DNA of 35,735 nt from Thalassospira sp. MCCC 1A01428 (GTDB taxonomy: Bacteria; Pseudomonadota; Alphaproteobacteria; Rhodospirillales; Thalassospiraceae), in the NCBI RefSeq assembly GCF_002115825.1, contig NZ_JFJZ01000045.1, positions 1 to 35,735 of the forward strand, given 5' to 3'. Position numbers and translations under genes: made by a program. Positions 23,073-31,477 of the stretch are shown piece by piece (positions within the stretch are counted from its first letter, which is position 1; each line of letters starts with the position of its first letter). A model generated the notes under the pieces. That model was not told the DNA's origin and ran no database searches. It was given only the letters and a program-made list of their open reading frames with translations.

Positions 23073-24420
23073 CGTGGCAAGAGAATCTGACGTTGCTGGC
23101 GTGACGTCAGATCATCGTTTTTTCTGGGGGTTTCCAACGTTTGCCTGGATCGTCAGTTTAATTGGACCCTTACTGGTCGCACTGGCTTGCTGTATCGTGG
23201 GCGGTCTTGGCATTGTCATCTATGCACCATTTGGTCCCTCGGCGGCCATTGGCGTAGCGCTTGGTGCCATGGCTGTTGTCGCGATGAGCCAAACCCTGAT
23301 TCTTGCGACGCGCTCCAGCCTGCTGGAGCCTCTGTTCGGGGGACTGGATCGGATGTATCAAGTTCATAAATGGCTGGGTATCTCGGCGCTTGTGCTGATG
23401 ATCCTGCATGACCAGTTCGAGCCCGATTTCGACCGTACAGTGCGGGAGACGAACCTCGGCGACTTTGCCAGCGACTTGGGCGAGTTTGCCTTCAACGCCT
23501 TTCTGGCGCTGATCGTGATCAGCTGGTTTCGACGTTTACCGTTCATCGGGCTTGAAATTCCCTATCAGCTCTGGCGTTTCAGCCATCGCTTCATGGGCGT
23601 TTTTTTCGCCATTGTGGTGTTTCACCAGTTCTTTGTCGACATGCCGACCGTTGCGGATCAATCCCTGTCGTGGCTTCTCAATATCTTTGGCATCTCCGGA
23701 CTGGTCGCCTGGCTCCATATCGAATTCATTGCCCCGCGCCTGCGACGTCGGACATTTAAGGTCAGTGCAATCAGCCGGCACGCAGATACCACTTCGCTAA
23801 CACTGGCGCCAGATGGGCGGGCCATGCGCTGGCGACCGGGGCAGTTTGCCTTTATCAGCGCCCCAGACGCCGGATTATCCGAGCCACATCCCTTTACGAT
23901 TTCCAGCGCCCCGCGCTCCGACGGTACGCTGCACCTTTCTATCCGCGCACTCGGCGGCTGGACGCGGCGCCTGCCCAACGCCCTGCACGAGGGCATGCTT
24001 GTAGACGTCGAAGGTCCTTACGGGCGGTTCGACTTTCGTACGGGTGGCAGGCAGCAGATCTGGCTGGCTGGCGGCGTCGGGATTACGCCATTTATCGCCT
24101 GGGCTGAAAGCCTGACCGAGGCGGAGCACCGCAAAATCCACCTAGTCTATTGTGTTCGAACACTGGAAGACGCGATTGAGCTTGAGACTCTTCGCGCAGC
24201 AGCGCTGCGCACTGCGACGTTCAGCTTCGAGGTTATCGCAACTGCGCAGGATGGTCGTTTGACTGCAGAGCGGTTGAGCGGATCGGCACCGTTCCCCGTT
24301 CGAGAAGCTGACCTCTGGTTCTGTGGACCATCAGGACTGAAAAACGCAATCCTCAAAGACCTGAAAGCGTCAGGCCAGACGCCACGCCGGGTGCGCTACG
24401 AACATTTCACTTTTGCGTGA
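23029..24420 (+). CDS. Ferric-reductase-like transmembrane flavocytochrome
   Basis: 463 aa from the ATG at 23029, overlapping the PepSY gene by 44 bases; an ATG at 23065 (MNDVARES) is an equally possible start. Five or six membrane helices occupy about 30-230, with histidines fit for haem b ligation (VHKWLGI, MILHDQF, FSHRFMGV, VFHQFF). A cytoplasmic FAD/NAD(P) reductase unit follows: HPFTISSAP for FAD, AGGVGITPFIAW and WFCGPSGLKNAI for the nicotinamide nucleotide. This is the architecture of FRE/NOX-like proteins that carry electrons from NAD(P)H across the inner membrane to a periplasmic acceptor such as ferric iron, a flavoprotein or oxygen. Confidence 0.9.
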   Translation: MIMRTATEKPVIMNDVARESDVAGVTSDHRFFWGFPTFAWIVSLIGPLLVALACCIVGGLGIVIYAPFGPSAAIGVALGAMAVVAMSQTLILATRSSLLEPLFGGLDRMYQVHKWLGISALVLMILHDQFEPDFDRTVRETNLGDFASDLGEFAFNAFLALIVISWFRRLPFIGLEIPYQLWRFSHRFMGVFFAIVVFHQFFVDMPTVADQSLSWLLNIFGISGLVAWLHIEFIAPRLRRRTFKVSAISRHADTTSLTLAPDGRAMRWRPGQFAFISAPDAGLSEPHPFTISSAPRSDGTLHLSIRALGGWTRRLPNALHEGMLVDVEGPYGRFDFRTGGRQQIWLAGGVGITPFIAWAESLTEAEHRKIHLVYCVRTLEDAIELETLRAAALRTATFSFEVIATAQDGRLTAERLSGSAPFPVREADLWFCGPSGLKNAILKDLKASGQTPRRVRYEHFTFA

Positions 24421-24492
24421 CCGACATCTGACAAGATTGCCATGCAGCAAGGGCGTGTTTACGACACTCAACCTTCGCGATGAGTCCTCTTT

Positions 24493-24538
24493 CTTCCTGA
24501 CGGCAAGCTGAAGCAGAAATCGCTTCGCTGTCAGGAAG
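24493..24538 (+). promoter_or_regulatory. Intergenic hairpin
   Basis: CTTCCTGAC (24493-24501) and GTCAGGAAG (24530-24538) form a 9-bp stem, possibly extended by inner AAGC/GCTT pairing, in the 175-base spacer before the Asp/His-rich gene. No T tract follows. It may tune expression between the membrane reductase and the downstream genes. Confidence 0.35.
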
Positions 24539-24595
24539 CCATCAGGTCGGGTCTGCATAGTGACCTTAGCAGACAAAAAAAAAGGAGACCCTGCC

Positions 24596-24964
24596 ATGCG
24601 AAAGACCCTCATACTTCTTGCCACTTCCACCGCGCTGACGGCCGCCATCGGGGTGCCGGCCTGGAGTGCTCTGCGAGCTCCCACCGACGCGAATTCTCAA
24701 TCCTTTGGCGTTTTCGACGAAGACGCGGCACAGATACTGCCGCTCATTCTGGCCAGTAACGATGACAGTCACAGCTTTTTCAAAGGTTCCCGGAGTCGTC
24801 ATGATCACGATGATGACGACGATCACGATCATGATGATGATGATGATGATTGTGACGACGGCTGTCGAGGTGGCGTTTCCAATCCTGCCCCCGCGGGCAC
24901 TGTTGCGCCGCCGCAGAACGGGCTCTTTGGCAGTGGGGCGTCACCAAAGGTTCAGGTGAACTGA
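24596..24964 (+). CDS. Secreted Asp/His-rich protein
   Basis: 122 aa from the ATG at 24596, with AGGAG nine bases upstream. A signal peptide (about 1-25, TLILLATSTALTAAIGVPAWS) is followed by a short linker, then an extremely acidic and His-rich run from about residue 66 to 93 (alternating HDHDDDD blocks ending in DDDCDDGC) and a Pro/Gly/Ala tail. Such runs bind divalent or trivalent metals in the periplasm. Placement between a ferric-reductase-like protein and a DUF2271 protein suggests metal capture for reduction or buffering. No known family; function inferred from composition and context. Confidence 0.75.
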   Translation: MRKTLILLATSTALTAAIGVPAWSALRAPTDANSQSFGVFDEDAAQILPLILASNDDSHSFFKGSRSRHDHDDDDDHDHDDDDDDCDDGCRGGVSNPAPAGTVAPPQNGLFGSGASPKVQVN

Positions 24965-25002
24965 ACCTTTAAGACATATTTCAATCCAGAAGGACTGCCA
25001 CG

Positions 25003-25473
25003 ATGAAATCACTTCTCGCAACCCTTGTTGTCACCACGGCACTGACGTTTCCCGGCGCCGCAATGGCGCGCCAGGTCACTCTCTCGACAACACTCAACAA
25101 TTATGGGGGCGACGGCGCCTATCTTGCGCTTTACGTCACGGATACGTCCGGTGCTTATGTCGGCAGCCTGTGGATGGCTGGTAGCAAGTCGAAATATTAT
25201 GAACATCTGACAGACTGGTATCGCGCCACCGGTGGTGACACCGCCCAGATAAATGGTATCACCGGTGCCAGTCTGGGCGCTGGCCGCACGCTTGAAATCA
25301 CACTAGACCTTGCCGATACGCTGTTTGATGCGGGGTACACGCTTCACATCGACGCTGCCGTTGAGGATATGCGCGACAGCCCGAACGAAGTCTCTGTGCC
25401 GCTAACGACAAGCGGTGCAGGTACGCCGGTCAAAGGCCGTCGCTATATCGCCAGCTTCATCTACGACATTTAA
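25003..25473 (+). CDS. DUF2271-family periplasmic protein, possible flavinylation target
   Basis: 156 aa with a signal peptide ending near MARQ (about 1-23). The body follows DUF2271: tryptophan-containing strand SLWMAGSKSKYYEHLTDWYR, then NGITGASLGAGRTLEITLDL. The ITGAS segment (about 86-90) resembles the (D)-x-x-T-G-A-(T/S) site where ApbE attaches FMN through a Ser/Thr phosphoester, although Asn stands where Asp is common. DUF2271 proteins are often encoded with ApbE and PepSY reductases. The likely role is a periplasmic redox carrier in this operon. AAGGA precedes the ATG. Confidence 0.8.
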   Translation: MKSLLATLVVTTALTFPGAAMARQVTLSTTLNNYGGDGAYLALYVTDTSGAYVGSLWMAGSKSKYYEHLTDWYRATGGDTAQINGITGASLGAGRTLEITLDLADTLFDAGYTLHIDAAVEDMRDSPNEVSVPLTTSGAGTPVKGRRYIASFIYDI

Positions 25474-25487
25474 AGGAGAGAAGCAGC

Positions 25488-27695
25488 ATGATCCGCGGTC
25501 TTCATCGCTGGCCGGGCCTTCTGGCGCTGGGCATCATCATGGTTCTTGCGCTCAGTGGTGCCGCGCTATCCGTGTTTCCTGCGATCGAACACCTGTCTGC
25601 CCCTCAGGCCGAGATGGATATGAGCGTCGGCGTGTTGGCTGAGCGCATCCAGAGCGCCTATCCGGGCGTCGATCAGATCCGCCGCGCCCCGTCAGGACGG
25701 ATCACCGCCTACTGGTTCGACCAAGGGGTCCCCGATGCAGCCGTGATCGACCCCGCGACAGGTAAGGGCGTGGCGTCGGCCGACCCAAATCAGGTGGAAC
25801 GCTGGCTTACGAACCTGCACCGGTCGCTGTTCCTTGGTGACGCAGGGCGCATCGGGATGGCAACGGGTGCGGCGGCCATGCTGGTGCTGGCACTGTCGGG
25901 CGCGATATTGGTTGCGAGGCGCGCTGGCGGCTGGCGGCAATGGTTTGCACCCCTGCGCGGACCGTTTTCAAGCCGCTTGCACGTCGAGGTCGCAAGGGTC
26001 GCGGTGTTCGGCCTTGCAATTTCCTCAGTAACAGCCTTGTGGATGACGTCCTCGACCTTTGATCTTCTGCCTGACGGTGGTACCCCACCCCGCTTCCCCA
26101 CAAGTGTCAGCGGAGATAGCGGCATCGAACTTGCCAAACTTGCAATGATCGGCGACGTCCCGGTAGCCAAGATGCGCTCTTTGAACTTCCCCTATCCCGG
26201 GGATGCAACCGATGTATTCACGTTAAAGACAGACGAGGGCATCGGCTATCTCGATCAGGGCACCGGAGAGCTATTAAGTTGGACTAACCTGTCTTGGTGG
26301 GAGCGCGTCTCGGACACTGTTTACATGCTCCATACCGGCCAAGGCGCGGCCACTTTTGGGCTGGTACTGGGGCTGATGGTGCTTGGTATACCTGTGATGG
26401 GTGTGACGGGGATTTTGATCTGGCTTTCGGGGCGGCGCAGACGTCCGGGAATTCGCGGCAACCAACCGGCTGGGCGGGCGCATACGATCCTTCTTGTCGG
26501 TAGCGAAAGCGGCAGCACCTGGGGTTTCGCCGCCACGCTGCACGCAGCACTTACAGAAGCGGGGCAGCGTGTCCATGTCGCATCAATGTCCACTTTTACA
26601 CCTGACCGCTATGCCCGCGCCGAACGCATCATTTTCCTTGCCGCGACCTATGGCAACGGAGATGCACCGGCATCTGCCAAGGGTTTCCTTGATCGCCTCA
26701 AAACGCTTGACCACGCGCCAGAGATTCCAATGGCAGTGCTTGGCTTTGGTGACCGCAGCTTTCCGGCATATTGCGCCTTCGCCAAAGCCGTCGCCGAACT
26801 GGCGGAGACAAAGAAGTGGCCGGAACTGATGCCCTATGACACCGTTAACCGCCAGTCACCGCAGGATTTCGCACGCTGGGGCCAAGCACTTGGGGACGTG
26901 CTGGGGATCAAGTTGGAACTCACCCATCAGCCGGTCCTGCCGCAGACGGATATGCTTACCCTTGTTTCGCGCCGCGACTACGGGGCCGAGGTACAAGCAC
27001 CGGCAGCGATCCTTCGCTTCGCGCTGCCGCGGTCGACGCTTTGGCAACGGCTGACCGGAGCAGGATTTTCACGCTTTCAGGCCGGTGACCTGATTGGTAT
27101 TCTTCCCGAAGGATCCACCATGCCACGCCTCTATTCACTTGCCTCTTCGCACCGCGACGGCTTTATCGAGATCGTGGTGAAAAAGCACCCGGGCGGCCTT
27201 TGTTCAGGTCAGTTGACCGCGCTGAAGACCGGCGAGACAATTTCCGCTTTCCTGCATCGCAATCCCGGATTCCAGCCCGGCAAAGGCCACGGGCCCCTCC
27301 TCTTGATCGGTGCGGGAACAGGCATCGGTCCTCTGGCAGGTTTTATCCGCGGCAACGTGGGGCACCGGCCCATTTATCTCTTTTTCGGGATGCGTAACCC
27401 CGACAGCGATTTCTTTTACAGCGACGAAATGCAGAACTGGCAGGCTGACGGTCGTCTTTCCCGGCTCGTTCTTGCCGTCTCGCGCGGAACATCACCATGT
27501 TATGTACAAGACGCGCTGCGTAAAGACGCCGCAAACGTCACCCGGCTCATTCACGATGGCGCACGCGTCATGGTGTGTGGCGGGCGTGAAATGTCTGCGG
27601 GTGTCGCCGATGCCCTGACAGATATCCTGGCAGCTAGTGTGGAAACTCCTGCCACACTAAAAGCGGAGGGACGGTATGTCGAAGATATCTACTAA
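25488..27695 (+). CDS. PepSY-flavodoxin-FAD/NADP reductase fusion
   Basis: 735 aa with AAAGGAGAG before the ATG. The N-terminal 330 residues are a PepSY-TM module with four membrane helices (about 8-30, 125-145, 165-190, 285-320) and two periplasmic PepSY-like parts. A flavodoxin-like FMN domain follows (LVGSESGSTWGFA near 334, AATYGNGDAPASA near 385), then a sulfite-reductase-type FAD/NADP unit (RLYSLASSHRDG near 547, LIGAGTGIGPLAGF near 605, MVCGGREMSAG) ending in an aromatic residue. Electrons would run NADPH to FAD to FMN and then through the membrane to a periplasmic partner, plausibly the DUF2271 protein. It overlaps the ApbE gene by 20 bases. Confidence 0.92.
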   Translation: MIRGLHRWPGLLALGIIMVLALSGAALSVFPAIEHLSAPQAEMDMSVGVLAERIQSAYPGVDQIRRAPSGRITAYWFDQGVPDAAVIDPATGKGVASADPNQVERWLTNLHRSLFLGDAGRIGMATGAAAMLVLALSGAILVARRAGGWRQWFAPLRGPFSSRLHVEVARVAVFGLAISSVTALWMTSSTFDLLPDGGTPPRFPTSVSGDSGIELAKLAMIGDVPVAKMRSLNFPYPGDATDVFTLKTDEGIGYLDQGTGELLSWTNLSWWERVSDTVYMLHTGQGAATFGLVLGLMVLGIPVMGVTGILIWLSGRRRRPGIRGNQPAGRAHTILLVGSESGSTWGFAATLHAALTEAGQRVHVASMSTFTPDRYARAERIIFLAATYGNGDAPASAKGFLDRLKTLDHAPEIPMAVLGFGDRSFPAYCAFAKAVAELAETKKWPELMPYDTVNRQSPQDFARWGQALGDVLGIKLELTHQPVLPQTDMLTLVSRRDYGAEVQAPAAILRFALPRSTLWQRLTGAGFSRFQAGDLIGILPEGSTMPRLYSLASSHRDGFIEIVVKKHPGGLCSGQLTALKTGETISAFLHRNPGFQPGKGHGPLLLIGAGTGIGPLAGFIRGNVGHRPIYLFFGMRNPDSDFFYSDEMQNWQADGRLSRLVLAVSRGTSPCYVQDALRKDAANVTRLIHDGARVMVCGGREMSAGVADALTDILAASVETPATLKAEGRYVEDIY

Positions 27696-28659
27696 AGCGA
27701 TACGTAATGCGCTTAATGGCCCCACCATGGGCACGCGCTGGTCGGCGTTGTTCTTCACCCCACAAGAATACGATGTTGCCCCCGTGCAATCCGCCTTACA
27801 GACAGCTGTAGATGAGGTGGACTCGCAAATGTCGACCTGGAAGCCAGACAGCGATCTGATGCGCTTGAATGCGGTGCCAGTCAATCAATGGGTGGATGTT
27901 CCGGCACAGCTTCTCTATGTCCTGCGTCTTGGGCTTGAAATAGGACATACTTCGGACGGTGCGTTTGACATTGGCATGGGAGATGCTGTGACAGCTTGGG
28001 GGTTCGGACCTGAGAACGCAGAACCCGAGCAGATCCGTGCCGCAATAACCGCGTCGCGCATACCGGCCCATATCGCTCTTGAAACAGGCGATGGTTGCAT
28101 CCGCAAGACCGCCCCGCTCACGTTGGACCTCAACGGCATCGCCAAAGGCCACGGTGTTGACCGACTTGCCCAAATACTCACCGATTTTGGCATCACAGCG
28201 GGCCTTGTCGGTATCGACGGCGAAATGCGCGCAATCGGGCTTAGATCGGACGGGGCACCGTGGAGCATTGCCGTAGAGGCACCCGATCCAGCGCGTCGCG
28301 CCCCCCGTTCGATCCTCGCCTTAACAGATGCCGCCGTTGCGACCTCCGGGGACTACCGTCACTGGGTCGAGATCCAAGGACGCCGCTTTTCGCACACTAT
28401 GGATCCAAGCAGCGGCGCGCCGATCCTCCGTTCCCCGGCATCAGTCACCGTTGTTGCACAAAGCTGTGCTGAGGCTGACGCTTGGGCGACCGCACTGATG
28501 GTGCTTGGACCAGATCGGGGTGCTGAACTTGCACGAAAACGCGGGCTCAACGCGCTTTTCCTCATGCGTGATGATGACCAGGCTATAAGAAGTCTTAAAG
28601 TCGGCGCGCTTTTTTCCACCGAAACCTCAACCATAGAGACCGCGACTATGACGAAGTGA
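27676..28659 (+). CDS. apbE: FAD:protein FMN transferase (ApbE)
   Basis: 327 aa. Family marks are GPTMGTRWSALFF at the N-terminus, GDAVTAWGFGP, LDLNGIAKGHGVDRLAQ and a late SCAEADAWATALMVLG metal-binding stretch. ApbE transfers FMN from FAD to Ser/Thr of target proteins. The neighbouring DUF2271 protein is the obvious candidate substrate. Unusually, the N-terminus (MSKISTKAIRNALNGPTMGT) shows no signal peptide or lipobox, although most ApbE proteins are exported lipoproteins. GGAGGG precedes the ATG, and the gene overlaps the reductase stop by 20 bases. Confidence 0.92.
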   Translation: MSKISTKAIRNALNGPTMGTRWSALFFTPQEYDVAPVQSALQTAVDEVDSQMSTWKPDSDLMRLNAVPVNQWVDVPAQLLYVLRLGLEIGHTSDGAFDIGMGDAVTAWGFGPENAEPEQIRAAITASRIPAHIALETGDGCIRKTAPLTLDLNGIAKGHGVDRLAQILTDFGITAGLVGIDGEMRAIGLRSDGAPWSIAVEAPDPARRAPRSILALTDAAVATSGDYRHWVEIQGRRFSHTMDPSSGAPILRSPASVTVVAQSCAEADAWATALMVLGPDRGAELARKRGLNALFLMRDDDQAIRSLKVGALFSTETSTIETATMTK

Positions 28660-28803
28660 TTATGTTCGCAAGGGACACCAATTCTCCTGAGCCGCGTCAA
28701 TGCCGAGGGTCGGCAACGATTCTGACGAAATCCTCCAAAAAGCGCATTAACCATCTGTTTTACAAGCCTTAAATTAACTATTTCATCACGTGCAGACGAT
28801 GCG

Positions 28804-29187
28804 TTACCTGCTGTATTCCCACACCCAGTAGCCAAAAGCCGTGGCACATAAAAGCCATGTGCCAATAACGACTGCGGCCGCAACGTGGCTGATCGGCTTG
28901 ATTGCCACTTTAGCTGCTTTCGAGCGACTTGCTTCTATCACATTCGATGGCGTCAGCTTGATGACAAGGACGATGCCCAGCGGGACCAAGATAATGTCGT
29001 CAAGATAGCCCAGGATCGGCATGAAGTCCGGAATGAGATCAATTGGACTCATGGCGTACGCTGCGATTGCGAGCAGCCGAACGACTATGGGGGGTATTCG
29101 GGTCTCGCGCCACAAAATAACCGTCAGCGCATCATGCTGAATGCGTTTTGCCGCAGCTCGCAGCCTGCCAAAGATCACGGTAGACAT
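28804..29187 (-). CDS. YkvA-like (DUF1232) membrane protein
   Basis: 127 aa carrying the DUF1232 signature YAMSPIDLIPDFMPILGYLDDIILVPLG split over residues 43-70, between two hydrophobic stretches, plus a C-terminal membrane helix (AAAVVIGTWLLCATAFGYWVW). The family is widespread and of unknown function. The ribosome binding site AAGGAG (29194-29199) lies one base from the outer end of the transposon terminal repeat at 29201, so the native promoter has been displaced by the insertion. The gene faces the redox operon convergently. Confidence 0.85.
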   Translation of the reverse strand: MSTVIFGRLRAAAKRIQHDALTVILWRETRIPPIVVRLLAIAAYAMSPIDLIPDFMPILGYLDDIILVPLGIVLVIKLTPSNVIEASRSKAAKVAIKPISHVAAAVVIGTWLLCATAFGYWVWEYSR

Positions 29188-29200
29188 CTAACTACTCCTT

Positions 29201-29238
29201 GGGGACGATAGAGAATTCGGAAAAAATCGTACGCTAAG
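29201..29238 (+). repeat. Left 38-bp terminal inverted repeat of the transposon
   Basis: Exactly 38 bases from GGGG to ACGCTAAG. It shares with the Tn21 repeat the GGGG start, the GAGAA/CAGAA block, CGGAAAA and the terminal ACGCTAAG, with differences in the middle. It is outermost at 29201. Confidence 0.85.
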
Positions 29239-29302
29239 CTTCGCGAGTTCTTGTAACCAATTCATTGTTTTTTCAATGGATGAAAGAAAATGGCGAAAGC
29301 TA

Positions 29303-29352
29303 TTTGACAAACAAATCGGGATCTTATAACTTACCTACCAAGTAGTCGGTAG
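29303..29352 (+). promoter_or_regulatory. Promoter and TetR-type operator 1
   Basis: TTTGAC (29303-29308) and TATAAC (29325-29330), 16 bases apart, form a plausible promoter. Immediately after, CTACCA (29335-29340), six bases, CGGTAG (29347-29352) has the same geometry as the site at 30655-30672. It is probably bound by the TetR regulator encoded in this operon. Confidence 0.7.
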
Positions 29353-29365
29353 ATGAAATAAAGCC

Positions 29366-30046
29366 ATGAAACTCAATTCAGATCTTTCGCAGCGTGTTGT
29401 CGTCGAGCCTTCAAGCTTACAGTGGGTCGATTCGCCAGCGACCGGGATTCAACGCCAGTTACTGGAGCGTGATGGCGACGAAGTGGCGCGTGCCACCTCG
29501 ATCGTGCGATACGCGCCGGGCTCCGCTTTTGAAAATCATAAGCACGACTTGGGCGAGGAGATTCTGGTCCTGGACGGCGAATTCAGCGACGAATCCGGGA
29601 CCTTCGGGCCTGGGACTTACATCAAGAATCCACCAGGTTCTTCGCATGCACCGAGCTCCGCGACGGGTTGCACGTTGTTCGTCAAGCTGCGCCATCTTGA
29701 TCTAGCCGACAGCCAACGCACCGTGGTCGACACCCGTAACGGCCCCTGGTTTCCAGGCCTCGTGCCGGGTCTGTCGGTGATGCCACTTTCTGAGTTCGAC
29801 ACACAACATACGGCTTTGGTGCGCTGGGCCCCGGGGACACGATTCAATTCGCATCGTCACTACGGCGGTGAAGAAATCTATGTGTTGGAAGGCGTCTTTG
29901 AGGATGAGTTCGGAAGCTACCCTACCGGCACATGGATGCGCAGTCCGCATTTGAGTGCTCACCGTCCCTTCAGCAATACAGGCTGCACCATCCTGGTCAA
30001 GACAGGCCACCTGCCAGTCGCCGAATCAAATGAGGCGCTTGCATGA
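29366..30046 (+). CDS. Two-cupin ChrR-like protein
   Basis: 226 aa made of two similar cupin halves. Each has the metal-binding set: HKHDLGEEILVLDGEFSDESG with SSHAP (about 57-100) and HRHYGGEEIYVLEGVFEDEFG with SAHRP (about 163-200). This is the ChrR-type cupin, related to the zinc anti-sigma factor domain that senses singlet oxygen or organic peroxides, but there is no sigma gene or anti-sigma domain here. It could be a metal-dependent dioxygenase or a stress sensor. First gene of a TetR-controlled cargo operon; its stop overlaps the tetR start (ATGA). Confidence 0.85.
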   Translation: MKLNSDLSQRVVVEPSSLQWVDSPATGIQRQLLERDGDEVARATSIVRYAPGSAFENHKHDLGEEILVLDGEFSDESGTFGPGTYIKNPPGSSHAPSSATGCTLFVKLRHLDLADSQRTVVDTRNGPWFPGLVPGLSVMPLSEFDTQHTALVRWAPGTRFNSHRHYGGEEIYVLEGVFEDEFGSYPTGTWMRSPHLSAHRPFSNTGCTILVKTGHLPVAESNEALA

Positions 30047-30627
30047 AGCATTTCTCCGAAATCTCGCCGACCGCCGAGCGGGTGGTCGATGCCGCTGAAG
30101 GGTTGGTACAGCAGCACGGCTACAACGGCTTCTCATACGACGACGTGGCCCAGTTGGTAGGCATCAAAAAACCAAGTATCCACCACCACTTTCCCAAGAA
30201 GGGTGAACTCGTGGCCGTGGTCGCACAGCGCTACACGCACCGGTTTCGTGAGGAGTTGCTGAGCATCGAAGGGCAGCATGCGAAAGCGCCTGACAGGCTA
30301 ACTGCGTATGCGGCACTTTTCGAACGCACCTTCGCCAAGGACCGGCGCCTTTGTGTCTGCGGCATGTTGGGTGCCGAGTCGGACTCGCTGCCGGACGCCG
30401 TTGTGAGCGAGGTCGAGCGATTCTTTAAAGTCAATCTCGACTGGTTGACTCTTGTCGTTGCCGATGGTCAGCGTGCCGCGCTGATCACCTCGAATTCCAC
30501 CCCAGAGGCTCTCGCAGAGGCATTCTTGTGCGCGTTGGAAGGCTCGATGATGGTGGGCCGTGGCATGCGGTCGTCACGCGGACCGGCCGAAGTTGGAAAC
30601 ACTTTTCTTTCCACCGTGTTGACCTGA
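30043..30627 (+). CDS. TetR/AcrR-family repressor
   Basis: 194 aa. The HTH is at about 12-58: ERVVDAAEGLVQQHGYNGFS, then DDVAQLVGIKKPSIHHHFPKKGEL. The ligand domain contains CVC (Cys104, Cys106) in RRLCVCGMLG, a motif common in one TetR subgroup and suited to thiol sensing of electrophiles. Its gene overlaps the cupin gene by four bases, and matching CTACCA-N6-YGGTAG operators lie before the cupin gene and before the SDR gene. It probably represses both transcription units until a reactive compound is present; the inducer is not known. Confidence 0.92.
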   Translation: MKHFSEISPTAERVVDAAEGLVQQHGYNGFSYDDVAQLVGIKKPSIHHHFPKKGELVAVVAQRYTHRFREELLSIEGQHAKAPDRLTAYAALFERTFAKDRRLCVCGMLGAESDSLPDAVVSEVERFFKVNLDWLTLVVADGQRAALITSNSTPEALAEAFLCALEGSMMVGRGMRSSRGPAEVGNTFLSTVLT

Positions 30628-30654
30628 GGTCGGCACTTTTTTTGCAACACAACC

Positions 30655-30672
30655 CTACCATTTAGTTGGTAG
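30655..30672 (+). promoter_or_regulatory. TetR-type operator 2
   Basis: CTACCA (30655-30660), TTTAGT, TGGTAG (30667-30672), a perfect 6-bp inverted repeat just before AAGGAG and the SDR start. Same half-sites and spacing as operator 1. Confidence 0.7.
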
Positions 30673-30686
30673 TTAAGGAGATTATT

Positions 30687-31463
30687 ATGAGTACTGAATT
30701 TAATGGCAAGAAGTTGTTGGTCATCGGCGGCACTAGCGGGATGGGACTGCAAACTGCCCGCATGGTTCTTGAGCAAGGCGGAAGCGTCGTCATCGTCGGT
30801 CACCGTGAAGACAAGGCCGAAGAGGCCCGCAAGGCGCTGTCGTCGTTGGGCACCGTGACCGCCCTGACTGCCGATCTCTCGCGAGCCGAAGATGTGAAGC
30901 GACTCCTGCATACCATCGATGAACACCACAAGGACATCAATCTTCTGGTCAACGCGGCTGGGGTGTTCTTCCCGAAGGCGTTTCTTGAGCACACGGAAAG
31001 TGATTACGAACAATATTTGACGTTGAATAAAGCGTTCTTCTTCATCACACAAAAAGTCGTGGCCAATCTCGTGGCCAGCGAGCGTCCCGGCGCCATTGTG
31101 AACATCGGCTCGATGTGGGGCAAGCAGGCGATTGCGGCTACGCCGTCGTCCGCGTATTCGATGGCAAAAGCAGGTTTGCATTCGCTGACCCAGCACCTTG
31201 CGATGGAGCTGGCATCCAAACAAATCAGGGTCAATGCCGTTTCTCCGGCGGTTGTCGAAACGCCGATTTACGAGGGATTCATACCCAAGGCCGAGGTTCA
31301 TGGCGCCTTACAGGGATTCAACAGCTTCCACCCAATCGGCAGGGTTGGGACGCCACAAGACGTCGCCGAGGTCATCCTCTTCCTGTTGTCGGACAAGGCA
31401 GCATGGGTGACGGGCGCAATCTGGGACGTTGACGGCGGCGTGATGGCCGGGCGTAACACATAA
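30687..31463 (+). CDS. Short-chain dehydrogenase/reductase
   Basis: 258 aa from the ATG at 30687, with AAGGAG eight bases upstream. A classical SDR: cofactor loop GGTSGMG (about 12-18), NAAG (near 92), the catalytic Ser in NIGSMWG and the YSMAK active-site pair (near 155), then the end region [12 protein letters not shown]. It reduces a carbonyl or oxidises an alcohol using NAD(P)H. The small basic residues after the cofactor loop (GHREDK) suggest NADP. Substrate unknown. Together with the OsmC-like gene downstream it forms the second TetR-controlled unit. Confidence 0.93.
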   Translation: MSTEFNGKKLLVIGGTSGMGLQTARMVLEQGGSVVIVGHREDKAEEARKALSSLGTVTALTADLSRAEDVKRLLHTIDEHHKDINLLVNAAGVFFPKAFLEHTESDYEQYLTLNKAFFFITQKVVANLVASERPGAIVNIGSMWGKQAIAATPSSAYSMAKAGLHSLTQHLAMELASKQIRVNAVSPAVVETPIYEGFIPKAEVHGALQGFNSFHPIGRVGTPQDVAEVILFLLSDKAAWVTGAIWDVDGGVMAGRNT

Positions 31464-31477
31464 TGGGGGAACGAGAA

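Noticed and set aside
24820..24852. Simple tandem repeat of GATGAT type
   Set aside because: It is in frame inside the secreted Asp/His-rich protein and is explained by the amino-acid run.
30468..31301. Long minus-strand frame opposite tetR and the SDR gene
   Set aside because: Antisense to two well-supported genes and spans their junction; the composition is that of a shadow frame.
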